Shown here: piece by piece, positions 25,451 to 37,792 of the stretch
Numbering within the stretch: the stretch's first letter is position 1
How the letters are laid out: each line of letters begins with the position of its first letter
Assembly (NCBI RefSeq): GCF_017562075.2
Contig: NC_054082.1
Span: forward strand, 22,115,460 to 22,179,459
Reading direction: 5' to 3'
Origin: Anopheles merus
Taxonomy: Eukaryota > Arthropoda > Insecta > Diptera > Culicidae
DNA: 64,000 nucleotides
Notes under the pieces: model-generated
Seen by the model: the letters and a program-made list of their open reading frames with translations, nothing else
What the model was told of the DNA's origin: nothing
The model's database searches: none
Program-made: the position numbers and the translations under genes

Positions 25451-27400
25451 TTTACGTACGAAAGTGTTTATTTAGAAGTGTATAATTAAAAGAAAACCCT
25501 ACATCATGTAAACCAACGGTTGAACGGATGGTTGAATGAAGTCCCTTGGTCTCAGTCAATGTATGTTTTCGGGTACTTTAAGTCCAACTATCTATTTGTA
25601 CTATATCAAGACGATATCATTCTGGTGTTTCGTTTCTAGACATGTAGTCTTTATTTTCTGAACGAACGAATGAATTTGATGATTCACTAATTATCTAAAC
25701 GTATCGGCAATTTAGCTCTCAACGATGTTATTTTACAGCATTGTGGCAGCTACATTGAAAAACAGAGCTTCAAACACTCACGTAAACAAGCTAAATGATT
25801 CAAATAAACTGCGTGTTGTTATGAAAGTACAGTTTAACGTATGTACGCCAGGAAAGTACAATTCATATTTGTTGGCCAAAATATTGCCTCACCATTAAAT
25901 TGGATAAAAATAACTGAGTTTACCCGGTATAAGGCAAAAGAACAAGGGGAAAATAACTTGAGATTGATATAACCTTTAGCAACAAGAAGTGTTTACAATA
26001 CGCCTGGTAAAAAACCATCATATAGAAAATAAAATAAATCTTTTTAAAAAAATGAAAAATGATACATTTTATAAATTACCGTAAATTGTAGTAAGCAAAA
26101 ATATTAGTTTTCAGTTATCAAGCTATTGCTTACGCGTGTTTGTATACAGATGTGGCATAGCAGTTGATGATGGGATGTGCAAATAATAATAAAATTAAGT
26201 TTATACTTATCTTATTTTACTTTCTTTGCATCTTTACAATTTTGTAACAAGCATTGTTAAACATTCGTCGCATGATACGGCATATAAATTGTTTGCTTGA
26301 TAATAAAAGAAAGCTGAGCAAAGCGTTACACCAAGAGATTTGCATTACAGTTTTTTCTCAAAGAAAGCAAAAACGCATCATTATCGATCTGCGGGAATTT
26401 GATATGAGCAAAATTAATAAATAAAAATAAATACAAAGTAAAATACTTTAGAACGTAATTTATATGTACAGCATATATCAGTGTCATACTTAACACTTGA
26501 TTTTATTTTTTATTTTATTTTTATTTTATTTAGATGCACATATCTGCCTCAGAGGGCTAAATAAAGGGAAAATTAATGACTGAAACATAAAATTAACAAA
26601 CAAATACTTCAATCTAACTAGACATACATATACCAGGCAACAAGCAATTTGCAACACACGTAGTATGATAGAATTAGGATGGCAGTTTGGCAGTGTTAGG
26701 AGTAAGGTGGCACACCAATTGTTTATTTATTAAAGTAAATGAAATAATAAGATAGGGAAATAAATAAATACTCTTTACCAAATATTCACATATTTCAACG
26801 CCAAGCCATTTTTCCAATCAATTTATCTAATACAACGCCAAAGCCAAAGTATTACAGTTTTGCCCGAACCGTGTGCTATCCAACATCAAATATATTATTT
26901 TCATATGATTCGTTAATTTATTTAAAAGGCTCAGTTTTTTGTAATTTAATATTTGGAGTCTCATAGTTTGCTATTTTATGAGATTTTGACAAGAGTTTTC
27001 ATACAAACCCTTTTTTTGCAATGTAAAATTTGGAGTCTCATAGTTTGCTATTTTTTTTTAATTTTGAGAAGCGTTTTTATACAAACAATTTAATTTCCAT
27101 TACAATAATTCGCGCAGTTAATGAGTAGGATAGAGTAAATATGGTAGTTTTCCCCATGTTAAAATCACTGCATCACCAACAACTTCTTTATTAGACTTAT
27201 TCTTAAAATTTTTTAAAAAGTATCCTTAAGCGATTTCATCTTAAATTATGCAAGTAATATTCTTTTTGAAACAAAAATCATTGTTAACAGTGCCGTTTTT
27301 TCCCCCGTACCATCCAACAGCAATTAATTGCAGCAAAATTACAAGCAAACAGCGCCAACAAGGCCGATAAAGAATGCTTTGAATTAAATTTGCTTAAATC
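25451..27400. other. AT-rich island 3, probable old transposon DNA
   Basis: Strongly AT-rich, with a (TTTTA)n-like run near 26,502-26,532 and the 76-bp tandem duplication. No termini or coding remnants are recognised. Confidence 0.6.
26935..27086. repeat. Two tandem copies of a roughly 76-bp AT-rich unit
   Basis: Copies at about 26,935-27,010 and 27,011-27,086 both read ATTTGGAGTCTCATAG, then TTTGCTATTTT, GATTTTGA-like sequence and TTTTCATACAAAC or a close variant. This is a small minisatellite or a duplication inside transposon-derived AT-rich DNA. Confidence 0.75.
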
Positions 27401-30400
27401 ATTTTGTTTTATCTTCAACGAAACTGTGTAAACATGACCTATCTGCTTCATCGCACGCAAGCATAACCGATATTGAACTTGGAAGCCCCGAATTTAAGCC
27501 ATTTCCCGACCGGACCTTCATGCATGCCCGGCCCGTTTCGCCGCTTAGCAAAATGACTGGCAAAAATGGTTGGCACGCTTGGCCACAGCACGCCGACGAC
27601 GACACCCCGCCCGAAAGCTACGGGGTGCGTCCCGTTCGGCCAAAGCAATAAGAAACGCACAGCAATAGAAAATTTCACCGACGGCCCAATTTAAACTTCT
27701 CGTACGCCCGTACTTTGAATGCGCTGCTCAGGATGGTTTTTGTCGAACGGTTAGCCGCTTGTTTGGAGAGTCTCTATGGCCAATAAACTACACACATACA
27801 CACACACACCTTCCAGCGAGGGTGGCTGGAGCGAGTGAAATTGTAAAGCTAAAGTTGATCAAAACTTCCCAACAAATCGCGTCACTTTGTGCGCCCGGAA
27901 CGAAAATGGGCACACATTTCAATCCCGCTTTACCAGCGCATGTAGGGGTATCGGTACAGAGCAAACGGCACCTGCACGAAACGATGTATGAATATGAAAA
28001 GTTTGCTATTAATCGTGTGTGTGTGTGTGTGTATGCCTATCATGGTTATGTTATTGTTTCGGGCGAGCGTAATTCACCAAGAAAGCGGCACTGCCAATGC
28101 TTTCTGCCATTGCAAAAATCAATCCAACGGCTGTCGCCGGTGTTGTTTGGCAGGGCTGGAATTGGCGCCGAAATTGGCACAACTTTTGCCTCGATAAATT
28201 CGGCTGACGATATGTGTGTGTGTGTAGGGAGGGGTCTTCGACTCACAGAACGACCACGGTGAGGCAGCAGCTCATTTGCTGGTTACCGTGCTGTGCCGAA
28301 CGACTTTGCACACCAACCGGGGCAAACCGTCCGCCAACAAAGCAGGCCGTTTTCATGCGTCATAAACAACAGAACGCGCGACGCAGCTAGGCGAACCCGT
28401 TTTGTGTAGCGCGCGAAAGGCGGTTTTCGGGCAAACGCTTGCTATGATTAAAATTCCAGCTCCAGCGTGGTTGACAGAAACAGCCGCGGGTGCGGTGGTT
28501 CTGTTCTTTAATTTTTGCTGCAATGAATGTCACACACGAAGCGGCGATGGCGGCAACAAACGTTTCGCTGTAGCAAAAATGGGTTTGTTTCTCTTTATGG
28601 CGCATGATAAGGCAGGGAAAAATAAATCGGATAGACGAGAGATTTCTGCCAATCCTTAGCCGGGAATGAAATGTGTGTATGTGTCTTGAATTATCCTCCC
28701 GTTTCCTTCCTCTTTCAGCCGGTTGGATTTGTCACAAGAATGGAGCGAACGTGTGTCCTATCCCCACAAATACATAGACACACATACACACACCACACGA
28801 AATGAACAAACCCAGCGCTGCGGAGCGTGGTTTTTGGAAAAGCACCATTAAACATATTGGCGCCATTAATCGTAATTCATTACTATGGCTCAAGGTTTTT
28901 GGTGGCGCTCTTGTTTTTTTTTTTTTTTTGTTCGCTCGTGAGCCGGTGGGAAAAAAGCCGCAGGTCTCGGGGTTTTTCTTTATCAGCGACAGCAACAACA
29001 GCGATTTTAGCTTGCGTTCCATTTTTTGACAGCTGTTTGGGGTGAAATAAAGCTAACAAAAAAAAAAAAAAACAAAATAGACAAGACATTCCCCCCCCCC
29101 ATACACACACGCGCGCGCGCCCTCCGAATGATATGTCGTACGTAACGAGCCGACAAAAATGCACTAGATGAAAGCAACGGGCATGGCGGGGCTGAAATGT
29201 TTCAATATTCAGCAGCGCAACGGACGCAAATCACACCGAAACGCTCACGCATTCCTTGCGCTTACGCGCAATCGAACACACATTCCGCAAACACACACGA
29301 ACACACAGCCGGACAGTGCGCTATTAGCGCGCGGCAAGTACGCCGCAACGGGTCTAACGGCCGAGCCGAGCTCATCTGATGCGACGGCATTCCGGAACAT
29401 TGGAACGGAGCAAAATTCCAACAGCCCGTGAAGCGATCAAAATTGTATTGTACAGCTATATGTACAGCACGCGCAGGGCCGGAGAGCATGGTGGCAGCCC
29501 AGCAGGAGCGAACATATGGGCACAGCGACGCGCACTGGCCGGATAATAAATGCGGTTGTGCACGGATCGATTCCGGCCAGCAGCGGGTCGGTGCAATCCC
29601 TGTTCCCTTTACGCAGGAAGAAGGGATCCATCCCACACACACACACACACACACCTTCATTACTTTCAAAGCTGGCGTGAAGGAATTGGCCGGTGATGGC
29701 AACACAGCGCCACACGTCGTCTACGCGGGACAGCTCGGGCATGGGGTCCTTATGGCGAGGATATTTGCCCCGTCCGTCCGCCCGTCCGTCCGTTCTGCCA
29801 AGTGTGGAGCAAGTGGGGTGAGATGAGAAGGCATATATTACAATCTGGAGTACAACAAAATGACGCACGACGCCGCCCGGTGACATCTGCCGTCTCGCTC
29901 TCGTGCATCCTTTCTACGCTTCCCTTCCTTTCGCGCAGTCACACACACTCACACACGCGCGCGCGCCCTCTCTGTCTAATGTTTATGGTTGTTAATATTG
30001 TGCGCTGGCTGCTGTTATTGTTTGTGTGAGTGTGTGTACTCCCTTCCAACGTTGGACCAAGGGACATCGGGTGCTGTTGCTTCTTTCTCCCGGGGTAACA
30101 AATTTTCATTTGTCGTGCGCTATCATTAGATTTAAATAATTTTGACATCGTACATCACTTTCGGTGCACGGGTGCGGGTGCGAATATCAACACCATCTAG
30201 CGTGCATTGGCCCTCTCCCGCGCTTCCTCTCCTCGCTCACGCAGCCGGAGCCTGTGCCAGCTCAGGTGAGATTATTATGGGCACTACATAATTTGACGAC
30301 GGCAACGGCAAGGCCTGCTCATCGTGTGTCATCGCTCATCGTACGGCTGTGCGTCGGTATATGCACATTCTTCGACGGCGAACCACGAATCACACCGCGT

Positions 30401-31689
30401 TTGTCATTGGGCACCACCTTCCGTCTGTCTGTGGGCACCACCAACGTGTGCGCCCGTAGTGACCGTGAAGCAATTATTTTTATTATTACAACCGCTTTTG
30501 CTCGCTCTATTAACTTGCCCGATGTTCTTGCAAACCGTCTGGGGAGAAAACAGGAATAAAGCACACACACACACACACACACCCAACGATGCTGTGCGTT
30601 GTTGCATTAAAGAAATGTGTTTGCTTTTTAGTTTTTTTGCCACCGCTGAACGATGCTCAGATAAGCGAGTGCTGGTGGGGGTGGCGCACATTGCAAAAAA
30701 GATTAAATGGAAAAGTTAAGAATTTGTTGCAATCTTAAATGAAAAGCTCGTTCGCGCAGAGCAACAACAAAACTAACAAAAAACTGCAAAATATCCTTTA
30801 TCTGTTCTCCTTCGCAAACACTCACACCGTCACCCCTCTGTACGCTTGGCTCGATCAGCTCCAAAAAAGTGGAATAAAGAAAAAAGGGGTTTTTCCTTCT
30901 TTTTTTTGCATGTTTTAGTTTTCTTTCACTTTTTTTTTGGTTCTCTCATAGTTATCACCGAGTTATTTTTCTTTTATTTTCATTGAATGTTTCCTTACTC
31001 ATTCATCCCTGAGAGGGCAGGCGGGCAGGCATAGGAAGCGGTAAGGGAAGGAGCAAAATTAAAGGAGTTTCCTTTCGGGCACGCGAAATTGGTTTTTCCT
31101 TTTCGCTCGAGCCATATTCCCGTGTTAGCAAAAGCCATCGCTAACGGGTTTTCGTTCAACGGGACGAGATGATTTCACTCCTCAAACCCCTTCCCTTCCA
31201 CCATTTGCTCCAGCACCGGTCTCCAACTGATGACGGTGGGGAATGGTGGTAGTAGGAAAATTGGAAAATAACGAACAAAACCGTATCACGAACCTAAAGG
31301 GGGGGAGTTTGAGAGATGAATTGTGTGTTTGTGTGTGTGTCGGAGTTGATAGCAAGCAACAATGAACTAGAAATATAACAAAAAAAAAAGACAAAACGAC
31401 ACACACAAGCTCTTCGCTTTCAGAGGCTCAAAGTTTCCTTCCAGCTAATGCTAGAGTGCACAATCGGGAGTGCGCCCGAGCTCATGCAAAAACAAAGGAA
31501 GGAAAATGCCAGCCAGCGTACTTGCCATACCGTACCAGGCCGACGATCCATCCATCCAATCCGTTCCACAGCCCGACCAGTTCGGATCCATCGGGCCCGG
31601 CTTGAGTTGGTATGAAAAATTCACATTTGCGCAGCTCTTGTTCTAATGTGCAGAGGGATGTTCGTTTGTTTTTTTTTTTTGCTTTTTCG
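27401..31689. other. Distal hth upstream DNA, no gene seen
   Basis: Return to GC-balanced sequence with CA/TG and CG-alternating tracts (29,107-29,120 and 29,954-29,966). A TGACAGCTGT (MEIS/TGIF-like) sits at 29,027. It appears free of transposons. Overlapping frames at 29,262-30,719 are chance. Confidence 0.6.
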
Positions 31690-33100
31690 AACTCTATCTC
31701 GCTCGCTCATATTTGTCTTGCGTTCATTTCTCCGCAGACATGGCCTTCTCGCTTTCGCTCGCGCGCGCACATCTTCATCATTCGCGCGTTCGCTGGCTTC
31801 GCTCTATTGCTTCGCGGATTTGAAAAGTGTGTATTTAGACGGGCGGGCAGCAAAGGCGCAAATGCGCTGTGTGCTGTATTTTTGTTTTAATTTTTTTCTC
31901 CTTCGCTGTCCCGCTCTACCTTCCCTCAAAACAAGCGCGGGGGGCATACTTTTGATGCCGCCTTTTCGCGTCGAGAATCGAGTCAGATTTGCCTTGCCTT
32001 CTTTTGCTTGTGGCGGAGTTTTGTTTCTCTGCGTCCCAGCAGCGAGGCACACACTGCACCGCGCTGTGTCTTTCCCTGCCATGCGGACGACAGCGGACAC
32101 ACAAACACACACATACACACACAGAAACACAACGTACGTAAGGTTGGCTTAGCCTTAGCCTTCGTGTGCTGCCCGTCGTCGTCGTCGTCGTTGTTGTCAT
32201 TTTGCGAGCACTTTCTTGAGGAGCGCTAGCCACGGAGATGATGTCACAGTGCTGGCCTGGCCATGTGAGCGGCTTCTGCGCGTATGAAGGAAAGCGACGA
32301 CGACAGCACCCAGTGACAGCGTCCTCCGCACCCCCTACCCACTCTGCCAAAACCCCTCCGACACTGGCTGGATGGAGGAATTTTGCGGTGGCATGAAATT
32401 GACCCACCAATCTCCGGCCCATAACATCCTTCATTTCAATCAGCCGTATAAATAATAGCATACTGCCATCACTTTTCATAGGCCCAATGGCAGCTGCTCG
32501 TGGCGCAATAGGCGGAGCCAGTGCGCTTTTTTCTCTCTCAATCATACCCCGCCCCCTTGAGGGGATGGGGGTGGAAGGTTGCACGGTGCTTTTGTTGGGT
32601 GTTCTGCAGAGACGCTAGCCCGAGACACGAGAGTGAGAAACGATGATGATAACTCGGTCGTTCTTTTTTTTTCGCTCGCAATTTTTATTCTTTGTTTTTG
32701 TTTCAAGATGGGTTTGCGTGCAGCACACACGCAGCAGCACAATGGGTTTCGGTTTTTGGGTGGTGTGTGTGTGTGTGCGAGCGCAAGAGAAGGTAGCAAG
32801 AAGCAGAAGCACGTTTTTCGCGCACGCACACTCACGCACACATGCAAAGGGGCAGCACGCGGTCACACGCATTCGCTCTCTTGTGCTTGAGCGCAATGGA
32901 TGTTGCCGTCCCGTTCGCTCGCGCAGTAGCGTTCTCTCTATTACATACGCACACGTACACTATGAAACCAGCAAACAACACACCAGAGCGAGCGGTGAGA
33001 AAGCACCATGATGAGCGGATGAGCATGAGCCACAGCTCACGCGTGAGCCACTCGCGGTGAGCAGCGTTTCATTCTCGCTCACATGGCCCCGTTTGTTTGG
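31690..33100. promoter_or_regulatory. Zeste/PHO/GAGA-like motif cluster upstream of hth (candidate Polycomb/Trithorax element)
   Basis: Zeste-type hexamers (YGAGYG on either strand) occur at about 31,699-31,708 (two overlapping), 32,778, 32,888, 32,989, 33,012 and 33,076. A PHO-core ATGGC (reverse GCCAT) lies at 33,083, and CTCGC/GAGAG-type tracts run throughout. A 14-bp perfect palindrome (33,035-33,048) containing CACGCG sits in the densest part. Motif mixtures of this kind mark fly Polycomb response elements, but sequence alone predicts these poorly. Confidence 0.35.
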
Positions 33101-33493
33101 CATCTTTCATTTTCTTCTTCATTTCCCTCGTGTTCGCGTTCTCCATGCTGGCTTGGTTGCGCGCGCGTGTGCGTGTGTGTGAGTGTGTGTGCGTGTTTAA
33201 CGAGCCGGTGAAGAGGCGGGACCATAAATTTTCTCTGTTTCGTGCCGTCTCGCTCCGCACGAGCGCGGGCAAGATGCTCTGTTTCACTTTCGCGCACCAA
33301 CAGAACAGCGCCAAGGTAAAGCGGTGTTGTTTCCACCGGGTTTGTCGAAATGGATCCACCCTTGGTTAGTGGGGTGTACTGGTGGGGGGGCCGGGAGGAT
33401 TCCATCCGTGGGCCCGTGGCCCAGCCCCAACGTGGATCATCATCGCCGTTGTCGTGTGTGCGCGCGGGCCAGAGGCTGGGCAGAGATAAATGT

Positions 33494-33503
33494 TGATTGA
33501 CAG
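33494..33503 (+). promoter_or_regulatory. PBX/Exd-MEIS/Hth composite site TGATTGACAG
   Basis: The ten bases match the composite site bound by PBX(Exd) with MEIS/PREP(Hth): TGAT half-site followed by TGACAG. It is about 4.6 kb before the hth start codon, just upstream of the presumed promoter and leader. About 0.1 exact match is expected by chance on both strands of a window this size, and I noticed no second one. Binding is an inference. Confidence 0.55.
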
Positions 33504-34873
33504 TGTATATTTGCCTTCGAACCGCGTACGACGTGCACACACACCGGGTCGAAGTTAACGGAAACGTCGGACTGGTCTCGCGCGCAAAAAAAAGCCAGCC
33601 AGCCAACCAGCATCACAAATATATTTTGTATTTATACATATCTATATATATATATACACACGCATACATTTTCCCACCATCACTCGAACATCTTGCTCAG
33701 CGACCGGCAAGTGCGCGCAAGTGACGATCCCGTGTGAGACTCGGTGGTTTTGCGGGACCGGCGGGGCTATTGTTCTGTGTGCGTGCTGGCTGTATCTCGT
33801 CACCTTCCAGCTTTCCTTCCCATCATTGTTGTGACGATTCGGTTTCGCGTATCACGCTGGAGCACGCGTCTTTCCAGCCCACCGCGTTTCCCCATCCATC
33901 GGCACTTACTTTTCCCATAGGAACGATGGGATATATTCCAATATAATACCTTCGCGCCATTACCTTTACCATCACCACCACCACCACCACCACCACTGAA
34001 ACCTACCGTGCCGCCGTCGTGTTGTCATCGTCCTTCTCAGCTTTGCGCGTGTGCGTGTGTTTGTGTGTAGGTAGGTTCATTTGCACCGCGCGCGCATACA
34101 CAAAAAAGCGGGTGAGCAGCAGCCGCCGCCGCCGCCGCCAGCGGCAGCTCACTTCATCTCACCACTGGGGACTGCGCTCATCTCGCTCCATCCCATCCGT
34201 CATACGACCGGGTGCTGTGGATGAGCCGTACCTGTGTGTGTGTGTGTGCGCGCGTGTGAGTAAATGTTGCTCCGTCACACTCACACCAGCGCAGCAGACC
34301 GTGCGGCGAATGCGAAGCGACCGAAGTACGCGACCGAGAGCGCACGAGAAAACCGATTCCGTTCGGTTGGGTCGTTTCGAGCGCGTTTAGTCATTTATTA
34401 TCATCATAGCCCAGCACACACCGCACCACACTAGAGCGCGCGCACACAGGCCAGCAAGCAGCAGCGCCCGTGCCCCACACAGAGCGGAGAAAAGCAGCGT
34501 GCGTACGACGAGAAATCACCGTTCGTGTTTTAGTGGGTTATTGTTATTTTTTTATTATTATTCGCTGTTTCGTTAGTTGTTGCTGCACTTACTGTTGTTG
34601 GTCGTGCTGTGTGTTTGCAGCGCTGCCCCCGCAACCAGTGTGACCAACGCTGTCCCGTGTGTCGTTACCGTGTACTGTTGTTCGTGTTGTTCGGTGCAAC
34701 AATAAAAAAAAAAGAAATATTCAGATTCGCGCGCGCGTCCTCCCTTCGAACGTTCTTTTTTTTTGGGACCGTGTTTGCCGTCGCCGCGCGCGTACACACA
34801 CTTAAAGGTTTTTTGGCACTTTTGGGCCCCCTCGGAGTAAAAACGGTCAATTTTGCGCCAAACGCGCCACCAG

Positions 34874-34917
34874 GCCAGCCAGCGATCCAGCCAGCCAGTC
34901 AGCCTGCCAGCCAGCGG
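34874..34917. repeat. CCAG-unit tandem repeat in the leader region
   Basis: Imperfect CCAG/CCAGT tetranucleotide units span about 44 bases in the presumed hth promoter/leader region. A similar CCAG tract occurs at 63,578-63,602 in intron 2. Confidence 0.8.
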
Positions 34918-37213
34918 GGCCCGTTTTTCTCGCACCGAACTACACCCGAACGCCCGCACGACGGGAGCAAGAGAAAGAGAGCGTGTGCGTGTGTGAGCGT
35001 GTGTATGTGGCCGACACTGACCGGGAAAATATATTGCCAACCGAGGCTATGGAAATTAATATCCTCTAATCGGGCGACACATAAAAACAAAAACCCATCT
35101 CGCGCGAAGAGCAACAGCAGCAGCAGCATCAGCAGCATCAACAGCGGCCTGTGCCACCCGCAAAACAATAATAGTAACAACGGAGTGGAGTGTGGTGCCC
35201 TTTTTTGGCTTGTAAAACCGATTTTCGGCCGGCTGCAGTTTTCCAGACGTATCGATACGGGCGCGCGCGTGTTCTGTTGCCGATCGCGCGGGGCCTTATT
35301 AATTTTTGCCGCGGTTTTCAGCCAAGCGGCTTTTTGTTTCTTCTCCCGTTTTGATTTGTTCAACTTTTTCGGTTCCGTCTTCCTAACGCGCATTCCTTCC
35401 CTTTTCGGCCTTCGGTGTTAATTTATCATCATTTATCAGTTTTAAATTCTTCATCAAAATTAAATTGAAATCGTTACCGGCGCCCACGTATGTGTAACTT
35501 ACACGCAGCAGCAGCAGCAGCAACCACAACAAGAAACGAAACAAATTTCGCATGCGACAGTGTGCGCGACGACCTAAAAGAGTGTGCTCTCTAAGTGTTT
35601 GTTTTGTCTTTCTCTATTGTTCCTTTAGTTTCCGTTGCGTTCCCGAAAAGTCAGAGTAGCCCATCGTGGTAGTGTGTGCAAAACAACGGAGCACAAACAC
35701 GCAAAACAGTGCGCGCGCGGAACAAAACAAAACCAAAAAACAACGAAAAAAGTGTCCGTTTTTTGTGCGTGTGCGCGTGTGTGTGTGCGTAAATAATTCA
35801 CGTTGACATTAACAACCGGCGGCTGTTCCGGCGGTTGTTCCGGCGGTTACAGTTTCTGCAAAGGCTTCGGAATCGACGCGGACGGTCCCCGGGCGGGCGG
35901 GTTTGGATCCCCGACGGGAAAGTAAAACACACGCCGCCAGTACGCCGCGCAAGCAAAGGATGTGATCGTTTTCCGGCGAGGCGGAGCCGCATTCTCAACC
36001 CACTGACGGACGGGAGTGTACATGTATCACACGTTTCCTAACAACCCAGTATACGGCATTTTTGCAACCACCAAACCACCAAAAACAAAATATACGAGAG
36101 AGAAAATAATAATCAGAATATCTGACTCCTCCTCGCCCCCCCCCTAAAAACGGCTCCCAATACTTGCGGAACAACGCTTTAATGTACGAATCGCTGTCTG
36201 GAGCAAGTCCGTTGAATGCAAGAGCAAAAACCTACCTACTTTTATCAGCTCATTGCAACTGCAAGCGAACAACTTCTATTGCTAATTAACTACTACTACA
36301 ACAACAACAACAACTACTACTACTACAACTAGCCTACTAATACCGCTACTACTACGGCGTGATACGAAGAGCGGCAGAAGTGCGGCAGAATACAGCAGGT
36401 ATACGAAATTGTAACATTGAAGCAGGCCACGAGCGTCTTGAAACGCAACACCCAAGGTATACACAAACCAACGCAAAACACAACGTGCCGGAACGAGCAA
36501 AGGGGGGAAAACAAAGCGTAGCTTTATTTTTTAGCAACAAAAGTTTTACCAAAAAACAACCAAGCATCCAACATACGACAGCGCACACGATCATCGGTGA
36601 ACCAGAGTGAAATTCAAACAAACGAAAGATTCTTACAAACTCACATCCACCATTTTGGCTAGCCGGTAGAGAGCGTTCTATCCTGCGCGCTGCCTAATGA
36701 TCTCCTGGAGAGTGTAGCCCGTGATCGAGCCGTGGGTAAAAGCAGCAGCAGCAGCAGCAGTTAAAAGGAAAGCGACCCCGCAAGACCAGCCGGCGCGCGG
36801 TGTCTGTTGTGGAGCAAGTATACGAAACTGATGATAGATTTAGAAGTGAAGATTGCCTAAGCAAAGTACCTTGTTCTGGTTCTGGAGAGAGTGGCAAACA
36901 AAAACAGCACAAGAACAAAACGACGACGCAGATACACCACCCAGCGGGCACAGCGTTAAGAGAAGTTATCTTTATATACAAATTATACAGCCTATACCTT
37001 TATATATACACAAGCGCGCGTGCGGAAAGAAAAAAAAACGCGAGATAAACACAATCACACAACGCCGCCGCCGCCGCCGCCGCTACTGCTTTGGTACACT
37101 TCGAAGAACGGTGGAAAATTTCGGTCCATCAAATAGGGCACACGCATCGCTCAGGATCTCAGCACAGGACAGGAACGACAGGTGCGTGGTGCGGTTCGGC
37201 GCCCCGCACTCTA

Positions 37214-37229
37214 CCCCCCCCCCCCCCCC
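37214..37229. repeat. 16-base poly-C run in the hth leader
   Basis: Sixteen consecutive cytosines lie within the presumed 5' leader. In RNA this would be a poly-C-binding-protein type tract. Confidence 0.85.
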
Positions 37230-37549
37230 TCAATGATCGTGAACGATCGCATCCGTTCGCAGCTACTGCAGCTCCGCGCGTCACCAGTCGCGTAATGCAT
37301 GCTTCCGGTGGCACTGACATTGGGCGGTGAGCGAGCGGTAGCAGAGGTCCGACGGGATAGCAAAAAGGTTAAGAAGAGCATTAGAATAAAACAAAAAAAA
37401 AAGAAACAAACCCCAACACACCACCAAGGTTCTGCAAAACAGTAATTGTAAGTGATTTCGCGTGCAAACAACAACAACAAAGAAAGTGAGTGAGTGAGAG
37501 TGTTTTTTAGGCGCTTTGCGTTCAGCGACATAGATAGAGAAAACGCATC

Positions 37550-37591
37550 ATGCACCGTGCAAGTGGTGGCGTACCGTTGCAGTGCGTATAG
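37550..37591 (+). other. uORF of 13 codons in the hth leader
   Basis: An ATG at 37,550 is followed by 12 more sense codons and TAG at 37,589-37,591. It is the first of four ATG-initiated short frames clustered within 550 bases upstream of the hth start. Its relevance depends on this segment being in the mature mRNA. Confidence 0.45.
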
Positions 37592-37626
37592 AGCGCGTGT
37601 TGCCCGCCCGTACCCGCGTGTGTTGC

Positions 37627-37689
37627 ATGGGTATTGCATATAAGTGTGTGTGTGTATGTGTGCACAGAGTCACATACACGGGTGTGTAG
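37627..37689 (+). other. uORF of 20 codons in the hth leader
   Basis: An ATG at 37,627 is followed by 19 sense codons rich in Cys and Val, because the frame crosses TG repeats, and ends TAG at 37,687-37,689. It lies about 460 bases before the hth ATG. Its length would vary with repeat number. Confidence 0.45.
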
Positions 37690-37694
37690 TTTTT

Positions 37695-37727
37695 ATGTGT
37701 ATGTGTGTGTATGTGTGTATGTGTTAA
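37695..37727 (+). other. uORF of 10 codons within a TG/TATG repeat
   Basis: An ATG at 37,695, two further in-frame ATGs and a TAA at 37,725-37,727 lie in a (TG)n/(TATG)n tract. The peptide is Met/Cys/Val/Tyr only, so only the act of initiation could matter. Confidence 0.4.
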
Positions 37728-37765
37728 AAGTTCGCGCGAGTGTGTGCGTTTCCTTTCTTGTCCGT

Positions 37766-37792
37766 ATGGCGATTGATGTAAAAGCACGGTGA
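37766..37792 (+). other. uORF of 8 codons with a nested ATG-TAA start-stop element
   Basis: An ATG at 37,766 opens eight codons ending TGA at 37,790-37,792. In another frame inside it, ATG at 37,776 is followed at once by TAA (37,779-37,781), a minimal start-stop uORF. Between here and the hth ATG at 38,089 there is no further ATG. Confidence 0.5.

Noticed and set aside
31916..32584. 222-codon reverse frame with poly-Thr and Cys-Val runs
   Set aside because: The runs are translations of GTC/GTT and GT repeats. The region looks regulatory rather than coding.
34609..35421. 270-codon forward frame before hth
   Set aside because: Composition follows CCAG, CAG and poly-T tracts and no domain is recognisable. 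It lies in the probable promoter/leader.
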